Origin: Gracilaria domingensis
Lineage: Eukaryota > Rhodophyta > Florideophyceae > Gracilariales > Gracilariaceae
Assembly: GCA_022539475.1 (NCBI GenBank)
Contig: VCMS01000021.1
Span: 186,001-250,000 of the forward strand
Direction of reading: 5' to 3'
DNA length: 64,000 nucleotides
The translations under genes were made by a program, and so were the position numbers. Positions 56,332 through 64,000 of this stretch are shown in pieces. Numbering within the stretch: the stretch's first letter is position 1; every line of letters begins with the position of its first letter. The notes under the pieces were generated by a model, which was not told the DNA's origin, searched no databases, and saw nothing but the letters and a program-made list of their open reading frames with translations.

Positions 56332-57909
56332 GTGTTTGCTCAGAAGAAGGATGGTAGCTGGCGGTTCTGTATTGACTACCGCCGGCTCAACGCCGTAACC
56401 CCTCGGGACGCATACCCCATCCCACGTATGGGTGAGTGTATTGATTCCCTTGGGGAAGCCACCATCTTCTCAACCCTCGACGCTAATAGAGGGTATTGGC
56501 AGGTTGAGATTGCGGAAGAAGATCGCGACAAGACGACATTTACATCCCATATGGGTTTATACCGCTTCACGCGAATGCCCTTCGGGTTGAAGAATGCGCC
56601 CGCTACCTTTCAGAGGGCGCTGGATATCATCCTGAATAAGGTCAAGTGGCAGTACTCTCTGGTGTACTTGGATGACGTCATCATCTACTCCCGTTCGGTG
56701 GAGGAGCACTTCCGGCACGTTCGCTACGTGCTGACCCTTTTACGGGATGCTGGAGTCACTCTGAAGCTGAAGAAATGCTTCTTCTTCCAGACCTCTGTGA
56801 ACTACCTTGGACACCTAGTCCGGCCCGGAAAACTACAGGTTTCCCAGAGGACGTGCGATGCTATCAGGCAGGCTAAACCGCCCACGACCCAGACGGGAAT
56901 CCGCTCCTTTGTAGGACTGTGCAATGTGTTTTGAAGATTTGTCCCTGACCTCGCTCGCATTGCTGTACCTTTGAACAAGAAACTTGAGAAGGGACAACCC
57001 GATAATTTTGGGATACTGAACGACGAAGAGTACGAGGCCTTTCAGGAGTTGAGAGATAGGCTGATCTCTCCACCCGTTTTGGCTTTACCCGTACCGGGAC
57101 GTCCGTATCTACTGGACACCGACGCGTGCGATGTCCAGGTTGGCTGTACACTACTCCAACAACAACCCGATGGGAAGGAGTATATACCAGTTAGGTATTG
57201 GAGCCGTTCCCTCTCGCGGGCGGAGCGGAAGTACACGACCACCGAGAAGGAATGCCTCGCGGTTGTGTGGTCGATGCTCCTTTTAAGATATCTGGAAGGT
57301 GAAAGATTCACCGTGAGGACTGACCACCACTCACTGAGGTGGATTCTCAATTTGGCCGACTGTACCGGACGACTCGCACGCTGGCGCCTACGCTTGTCAG
57401 AGTTTGACCTTGACGTGGCGCACCGCGCGGGTGTCAAGCACCAAGCTGCGGACGTACTATCCCGTTTAGAGACCGAGGGTCTCGATGAAGGGCCTCTTGA
57501 GGACGACATACCCTGCTTTGCAATGGAACCCGACTGGGACTGTGATTGCCTCCTGGCTACAGTCCAAGAAGGGGAGACCCTTTACTAAAACGTCCTCATT
57601 GATTGGGAGGACTCTGACACCGCGAACGAACCCTAAGGGTATGATGATGTACTGGCCGTGGACACGGAGCAAACGGAAATACTGCCTATCCCAACGGGTG
57701 AACTTTTGGCGGAGCAAGTGAAAGACCCGTGGTGCAAAGGTATCGCTGAATCCGTTGGACAGCCCCAGTCCCGCTTCGGGTACGACCATCATGGTTTCCT
57801 TTCAAGGACCTCACCCCTGGACGGTGCAATTCAGCGCCTGGTCCCTCCAACCTTGCGAGACCGCGTACTCTTTCTATCTCATTATTTAAGATTGGCTGGT
57901 CACCCTTGA
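56332..57909 (+). pseudogene. RT and RNase H of A'
   Basis: RT blocks DGSWRFCIDYRRLNAV, FSTLDANRGYWQVEI, RMPFGLKNAPATFQRALD and LVYLDDVIIYS. RNase H blocks YLLDTDACDVQVGCTLLQQ, KYTTTEKECLAVVW, VRTDHHSLRWIL and HQAADVLSRLET. Fossil; the order and spacing match A. Confidence 0.92.
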
Positions 57910-57918
57910 GGGAAGAAA

Positions 57919-59370
57919 ATGTACGCGACTCTCAGAAGGGACTTCTATTGGCCATTCATGGCGAATGACGTTTATCAGGCCGTCAAGAATTGCGGGTCGT
58001 GCGCTGCGACGCGAGGTACGCAGCACAAGCATCAGAAGTATCTGAAGCTATTTCCCGCAGCGGGTCCGCGCGAATTTGTCGCTATCGACATACTGGGGCC
58101 ACTCACGAAGACCACACACGGGAGTCGTTTTATCCTGGTCAATACTGACCGCTTCTCCAAGCTGGCTCGCGCTATTCCCTTACGGGCTACAGAAGCTAAA
58201 AATATCGCACTTGCCTTCCTGGAGCACTGGGTGTTCCGATATGGGGCACCCCAGTACTTGCTAACCGATAACGGACCGCAGTTCGTCGCAAAATTCTTCG
58301 AAGCCCTTTGCGGGTATCTAGGTTTGCGTCATTTATTGACGGCGGCCTACCACCCGCAGACTAAGGGACAGGCGGAGCGTTTTAATCGAACCCTTGTGGG
58401 ACGCCTTAGGCATTACGTGTCGGAGCACCAGCGAGATTGGGATGATTTCGTCCAGCCCTGGGTCTTCGCGTACAACTCCCAGGTCCATCGGAACACCGGG
58501 ATAACACCTTTTGACTTGGTGCTAACGCGACACCCGCCTGGGATCGTCGTCGACGCTCCGACTACCGCTTTCTCCCCAGCTGGGTCTAACAATCCGAATT
58601 CGGTCACAGTGAAACGAAAAACCCACGCCCGTATTCGGTACCTCCTTTCGAAGGCCAAAGCGACAATGGACCGTGTCCAGCGCCGCTACAAGGCTGATTT
58701 TGATTCCCGTGTACGGGCTCAGCTTTCACTTTCCCCTGGGGACTACGTCTTTTTAGACCGCCCTCCGCGGAAAACGACGGAGACTGCGGAGGAAGAAGGT
58801 ATCTCCCGCAAGTTCCTTCCTAGGACAACTGGTGCCTTTCGGGTTGTCAAAGCCACAGACACAACCGTGACCATCTTGGACGGCGGCCTGCAAGACACAG
58901 TCTCAATTGACCGTGTCACGAAAGCCCCACGGGGTCCTGACGCGGCCGAGTCACCGACGACACAGACGGAGTTGCCTCAGCCCGCATCATCCCCACCGGG
59001 AGCGCCGAAGCCGGTTTCCGAAGCGTCTAACCCCACTGGGAACGCTTCTTCTGAGCCACAGTCTACCGGCCCTAAACAGGTTTCGGTCGATCCTACTACC
59101 CTGCGTGAACCCTCTGGGACACCTCTCCCAGACGTGTAACTGCCGCCTGAACTCCTCGAGGAGGAAGGCGGCGATTCCCGCGAATGGGTTGTAGAAAAGG
59201 TCCTCGACGAGGGAGTGGCCCCTGATGGGTCTACAGTCGTCAAAGTCCGGTAGTACGGTTACCCGCCCTCGAGAGACTCCTGGGAGCCTCTCAAAAACAT
59301 TCCCTTTAACTTTGTCGCTCGCTTTCGCGCGCGACGCGACCGCGCACGCTCGCGCAACTGAACACAACCT
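57919..59370 (+). pseudogene. Integrase, tail and chromodomain of A'
   Basis: Integrase frame 57919-59139: MYATLRRDFYWPFMANDVYQ and CGSCAATRG (zinc region; its HH half lies just upstream at about 57890), core FVAIDILGPLTKTTHG, LLTDNGPQFVAKFF, TKGQAERFNRTLVGRL, then a GPY-like tail (LSPGDYVFLDRPPRK, TGAFRVVKATDTTV) and a Pro/Thr/Ser-rich linker. Just downstream a chromodomain-like segment is visible (SREWVVEKVLDEGVAP near 59175, YPPSRDSWEPLKNIPFN near 59267), with an Arg-rich end. Confidence 0.85.
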
Positions 59371-62238
59371 CTTTCGAGGACTTTGGAGTACTTTTCCCGT
59401 TTTGGGTAAGGAAAATTTCTGCATAATCTCCCCCCCGCCATGGTGGCCAAAATTTTTCCGGCGGGATAGCGCTCGTTTGAAATCCCTATGGGTCTCGCGG
59501 AGGCCTTCGGAAGGAGTCGCCACGCTTTCGGAGAAGTTTGGGCCCCTTTCAGATGATCTAGGACGACTTGGAACGCCCGCAGTACCGAGCGGGCGACCTT
59601 TTGAGGACTGTGCACACCTTGTGCAGCGCATGGGCTTGCTGGCATGCGCCGTTGCACGCGTGGGACGGCCACGATGGACACGCGCGCGCCGTTGCACGCT
59701 CGGAATACCCAAGTGGGACACGCGCGCGCCATGTACAAACGCGCGCATTGCCATGCGCCGTTGCAAGCAGGCCAAACACCACGTGGCCCACGCCTGTCGG
59801 TACCCGATTGGGTATACAGTATTGCCCGTAGGGACGCGGCCTGGCACAATCAAAAAATTCTAAGTATTTTGATGTGCCGCGCACCCCAAATCGGGAATTG
59901 CGAGCCGCTGAAACGCCCGCGTTTCCGAGCTCCGGGCAAAACAAAGAATCGGCGTTTTCGACCACATCTGGGAAGGTAATTTCCGGCGCGAATTTTTTGA
60001 TTCGCCTTGCAAGTAACCTTCTGGGAAATTCGTTGATTCTGGCCTATTCACCTATCGAGGACATACCTTTCTGGGCGCCGCGCGTACTGTGCACCGCGCC
60101 GCCTTGCTGGCACGTGCCGCGCGCACGCGCGCAGCACCGTGCACGCGCGCGCGTGCTACCAACGTCACTCCGGCTCACCCGGCCGGGAAGTCTTGACGCT
60201 TGGAGTCCAAGCGCACTCCAAGAGGGGGAGGGGACCCAAGCAGGGCTCAATTCACGCCATGAGCGCCGTGTCGCACGCTGCGCACCCCGCACGCACCACC
60301 AAAGTGCACGCGCTGGCCGTCGAGAGGGATGATCGCACCACAAACGCGCCCCGACCACGCGTCCTGCAAAAGGAAAAATGGAGAAGCTGAAGCTCTTTAT
60401 TGACTCAAACGAGCTGAAACGCGCTACGCATTCCCGCCACAGGTACGACGGCTACGACGGACCGCACCCCCTGGGCCGTTCAAGTCCGACTCGGAGGGTG
60501 CGAAAGAGGACTCATCCATATATGACGAGGACAGTGAGCAAAGCCCAACGGGACCATCGCCCACCAGGGAGCCAGGGACGCATCTGGAATGCCCCTTGTT
60601 AGGGTCATGCGCGATGATGAGACGACCCGTACCGGGGTCAACAGCCGTTGGGACCGGCAAACGATGCGACCCATCCGGGGCATGTGAGCAGTCCTTCGAC
60701 CGTCAGTAGCTCGTGGCTGGGCGACTGTGATTCGTAGCTCCCAACAGGGTCAATGAAAGTTGTCTCTCGATCCAACGCGATTCGTTTCGAAGCGCAGCGC
60801 CCCAATGGGATGTCGTCGCGCGGTGCGTACAGAAGGTGAACGCCTCCCACTCGGACATGTGGCCCCTTAGGAGAACGGTTTCGAGAGCCTCTCTCTCTCA
60901 CGTTGTACCCCCACGGGAAGGAAATCATACCCATTGGGAAGCAACGTTTTCCGTCTACGTCGAGTGTTTCGGTACAGTGCGTATTCGGAAAGAACCCTAC
61001 GGGAGGATACAGGAGCAAACTAAAGCATCCGGAGAGGGATGCCGATGAGTGAAAAGGACCCAGGTGGGATTCAAAGTCTCGCTGCATCGGGGCGTCTCTA
61101 CCGTACCTTCGGTGACCTGACAGGAAAGTACTGAGCCTCGTAACGCGGTGTGCGCCTACTAGCTCCTCCTCGAAAGAACAGTCTGCTACACATCTAAGGG
61201 CTCTATTCGTGACTCCGTCCATGGCGTATCACCCCTCTGGGACTTCTGAGGATGGTTCGAACCTGCTCTTGCACACTTGGCATCGCTGGACCCCGCGTGG
61301 GACTATCGCATTATGGAGCAACCGCAAACCTTGTTTCGGTCGTAGCTTGCCCAACCGGGATCCATATTGGTCTGGAATTTGTTTCTGGTTTGCTTATCAG
61401 ACTGTCGACCCAAACGGGATTTTTCCGCACTTAGGCTCCCCGTGTCGCATCGCTGGCGTGCGCTTCGCAAGGATTGTAGGAATCGAAACTTCAGCAATCT
61501 TTGGCGCCTGTCGCCGGTTCTTAATTCGGTCGGATTGCCCACTACGAGACTGCTTTGATCTCAACCTTGCTGTTTCGCGGTCGCAGTCGTTCGTGACCCT
61601 CTCGGGATTTCTTTGTTTGTCAATTTGTCTCACGCAGGGACCTCAACCCCTTGGGAAGCCCCTTCGCTCGCTGAGGCGCAATGGTCGCTCAACGGGCGAC
61701 ATATTCGCAAACAGAGATTCCGGCGGCTTGCAAATTACGAAGCGCGATGCCAATGGTCGTGGTACCCCAACCGGGAATTCAGCGACACGCTGCACATTTC
61801 CACAGCCTGTGAAGGAATCGACGGCGCTACCCTTGGGCATGAACGTTCCCATTGGGGAAGGTCCGTTCGAGTTCTCTGGCCAACCCAATGGGACTTCTTC
61901 GATCTGAGGCAACCGCGCCCCCTGGGTACTGCGGAGCCCCAATGACCGGCTCTTGGCTGTGTCAGCCAGCCGCAGCGCTCGTGTGCTCGTTCGTCACCCA
62001 ATCGGGAATTTGAGGGAACGCAGGGTGGGGTTCACCGTGGTGCACGTTGCATTGGTTGTGCTCCCATCACGGGCACTTCGCGTTGCTCTCCCGCGCGTTG
62101 CGTCGCATAAGATAGTCACCCAAATGGGATCTTGGTGGACTGGAAATCGTTGTTCAGTGAGAACCGCAATCGCGGTCGCTCCCCGAGTGGGAATGTTAGG
62201 CCAGCCTCGGGACGAGGCCAGGCCCAAGAAGGGGAGTC
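59371..62238 (+). other. 3' non-coding tract of A' with about 60-bp phased CCC-N-GGG motifs
   Basis: 2.9 kb between chromodomain and 3' LTR, without a supported gene. CCC-(2-5)-GGG, usually followed by A, recurs at a quasi-regular spacing: 61232, 61291, 61350 and 61409 are exactly 59 bp apart, and later sites (61598, 61648, 61765, 61830, 61884, 61997, 62063, 62119, 62181) fall near one- or two-fold that spacing. The polypurine tract is probably AAGAAGGGGAG at about 62227. Confidence 0.75.
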
Positions 62239-62665
62239 TGTAGTGCAGTGAGAGGTACCGCCCTGACGGGTGCATAGTATTTGTTTATTTAGTTAGTGTG
62301 CACAGGGGGCACCTCGGGTCTCACACGTGTAAGGTTGTGACAGTTGTCGTGTCGCCCTTCGGGACCCCCCCTTATAGGTAGATAGTTTATTATTTTCGAC
62401 ACGTGGCTTGTGCCCGTAGGAGGTGCACTTAAGCATCTCCCGCCGGGCAGAGCTCATCGTGGTAAACCTCAAGCACCCCCTAGCCGATTCTTCCATCGTC
62501 TAGTTTTCCACAAGGGTCATCCTACCGTCACTACCGGTGCTGCGCGCCTATCTCGCGCCCCGTTGTTAGCGTCCGTTGAGTGCTCCTACGTCCCCGCTTG
62601 GGTGCTGCGCAATTTGTTCCTTTATCAGGGCATAGTACGTTGTCACGGCCTGTGGCTATACTACA
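62239..62665 (+). repeat. 3' LTR of A' (427 bp)
   Basis: TGTAGTGCAG...ATACTACA, same length as the LTR of A; followed by AGTCG. Confidence 0.95.
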
Positions 62666-64000
62666 AGTCGGGTCCTTATCTGAGTACAGAAAGGATCCCC
62701 GTGTTGTTCATCTATTACCTCTTCAGCGGTAATGGGTTCAAATGAGCTAGGCGGTGGCTCGGGCGTTTCTGCGGCGAGAATATCGTCACAGACGTCACCC
62801 GTAATTTCGGAGTCTTCCTCCCAGTCTTCCACCAAGAAGCATGGTGTGTCATCGTCGTCGACAGGTTCTGCTTCTACAGACGTTCCTAAGCGGGAAAGCG
62901 CATCAGCCTGCATATTCAGGGTACCCCGTTTGTGCCGGACATCAAAATCAAATTCCGATAGACGGAGACGCCAACGCATGAGGGGACCCGACGGCTCGGA
63001 GATCTCCATAAGCCAGCGGAGAGCCGAATAATCGGTATGTACCTGAAAATGGGTTCCCATGAGATAGAGTCTTAAGGTAAACAGCTCCCAAACGACGGCG
63101 AGACACTCTTTCTCAGAGACTGAGTAATTACGGTCATGCACGTTCGATGAACGGGACCAGTATCCAACTGGACGTCGCTCGCCTTCCTTCGAGACTTGAA
63201 ACAAGGCACAACTGACTTGGTGGTCACTGGAATCAGTATCAACTTTTATATGGAAGCCCTGGAGTGGGCAACGCCAAAATCGGCGGAGACGTAACAGCGT
63301 CGATTAACGACGAAAAGGCGGATGCTTCCGCATCGCCGAATGGTTCCAGTTTAACTGACTGTCCTTTCCTGAGGAGAGAGTTGAGTGGAGCTGCAGTATC
63401 AGCAAAATTCGAGACGAACCGACGGTAGACATTACACAAACCGAGAAATGATCGGAGTTCCGTTTGAGTTGTGGGATGTTTCGCTTCCTTCAGCGACTTC
63501 ACCCTTATCTCGTCTACCGAGAGTTTCCCTGGGTGGATAATGTGGCCCAGGTATTTCACCGAGTCGGTAAAGAATTCTCATTTCTTGAGCTTCAAGGTAA
63601 CACCTGCGTCACGCATAACCTGCATCACTTCCCTCACATGGGACATATGTTCATCCATACTGTTGGAAAATACGAAAATGTCGTCCAAGTACACGAGACA
63701 AGTCTTACACTTGAATCTGGCCAACATAATGTCAATCGCGCGCTGAAACGTAGCGGGAGCATTCGTTAGCCCGAAGGGCATCCGTTTGAAACGGTACAGT
63801 CCTTGGTGACATACAAACGCGGTCTTGTCTCGATCTTCCTTTCGAATTGGAACCTGCCAGTAACCCCAATTGGCGTCAAGGACGGTAAATACTCTGGCGC
63901 TTCCCAGCGAGTCGATGTACTCATCCATCCGTGGAATCGGGTACACGTCTTTGACGGTAACGGCGTTGGGTCGCCTGTAATCGATGAAAAAACGCTACGA
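62666..64000 (-). mobile_element. Element B: Ty3/gypsy, RT and RNase H side, runs off right edge
   Basis: Continuation of B on the far side of A'. Frames 63578-63946 (RT: YPIPRMDEYIDSLG, FTVLDANWGYWQVPI, RMPFGLTNAPATFQRAID, CLVYLDDIFVFSNS), 63239-63559 (RT thumb: MKYLGHIIHPGKLSVDEI, FLGLCNVYRRFVSNFA) and 62671-63204 (RNase H: YSVSEKECLAVVWELFTLR, VHTDYSALRWLMEIS, NMQADALSRLG). Orientation and family agree with the integrase part at 51235-52116. Fossil with several breaks besides A'. Confidence 0.92.

Larger units (their letters stand above)
52201..62665 (+). mobile_element. Element A': full-length Ty3/gypsy chromovirus inserted in B
   Basis: 10,465 bp with LTRs 52201-52631 and 62239-62665 and a perfect AGTCG duplication (52196-52200, 62666-62670). 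The layout is as in A: primer-binding site (TGGTCTCCCGACC from 52634), gag, protease, RT/RNase H, integrase, chromodomain, and a 2.9-kb 3' non-coding tract. The LTRs differ at about 14 of 427 sites (3.3 percent) plus a 4-bp ACGT duplication. Structurally complete, but coding is broken in about half a dozen places. Opposite orientation to A. Confidence 0.96.

Noticed and set aside
58987-59853. 288-codon antisense frame in A' (and its counterpart near 1122-1842 in A)
   Set aside because: No recognisable domain, GC-rich composition that opens all frames, overlaps the pol tail and chromodomain on the other strand, and is not kept as one frame in the A copy.
60638-61907. Open frames of 194 (minus) and 232 (plus) codons in the A' 3' tract
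   Set aside because: Overlapping frames on both strands without domain, start-site or conservation evidence. The repeated CCC-N-GGG motif gives the translation its pattern. Kept only as a question in the findings.
1-62665. One giant inverted-repeat transposon bounded by A and A'
   Set aside because: A' has its own two LTRs and a private target duplication, and A is inserted in a different element (H), so they are independent insertions.
1-64000. CRISPR arrays, rRNA genes, bacterial operons or plasmid features
   Set aside because: None seen; all direct repeats are explained by LTRs, MITEs, SINE or minisatellites.

Overview
The window is eukaryotic nuclear DNA made almost entirely of nested mobile elements, with a few decayed gene-like islands. 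There is no bacterial-style gene packing, rRNA, CRISPR or operon. GC content switches sharply between GC-rich retroelements and islands (1-8.7, 11.8-13.4, 43.7-45.0 and 46.2-64 kb) and AT-rich DNA (16-22, 31-43 and 45.3-46.2 kb). The element families (Ty3/gypsy chromoviruses, a Ty1/copia-like element, Harbinger-type transposase debris, hAT-like MITEs, a tRNA-derived SINE) and the plant/alga-like gene remnants suggest a repeat-rich alga or another protist such as an oomycete. The species cannot be fixed from sequence alone.

Layout, left to right. 1-8696: Ty3 chromovirus A (minus strand), running off the left edge and inserted into an older Ty3 element H (8697 to about 10560). 11.1-17.5 kb: a Harbinger-type transposase C-terminus, a 45-bp minisatellite, an unknown reading frame, a 280-bp MITE, a MED15-like gene remnant (plus) and a Myb/SANT-like gene remnant (minus). 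18.1-19.3 kb: an LTR fragment and a second DDE-transposase fragment. 19.3-21.8 kb: AT-rich, no gene seen. 21.8-30.8 kb: Ty3 element C, followed head to tail by the start of a second copy that appears to share an LTR. 31268-42933: copia-like element D (minus) with perfect 5-bp target duplications. It holds chromovirus E (31891-37334), which itself carries a 453-bp MITE, and a 652-bp hAT-type MITE. 43.7-45.3 kb: a GC-rich island with a STAR-type KH-domain gene remnant, a 119-bp tandem repeat and a tandem tRNA-derived SINE. 46225 to about 49.55 kb: element G, an LTR-like 5' region followed by unrecognised reading frames. 49.9-52.2 and 62.67-64 kb: Ty3 element B (minus), split by A' (52201-62665), a second, oppositely oriented copy of the A family with both LTRs and a perfect AGTCG target duplication.

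The insertions give a relative chronology: B before A'; H before A; D before E before the MITE inside E; C before its own copy of that MITE. LTR pairs differ by about 3-6 percent, so the elements are not fresh but not ancient. All LTR elements are treated as fossils and their individual breaks are not described.

Three signals deserve a second look. First, the A family is saturated with a CCC-(2-5 nt)-GGG motif at about 60-bp spacing, in coding and non-coding parts alike. Second, four unrelated gene-like frames contain only TAA/TAG internal stops, mostly at plausible glutamine positions, and three of them finish at TGA. Third, three different MITE families here have interiors built from short repeated motifs.
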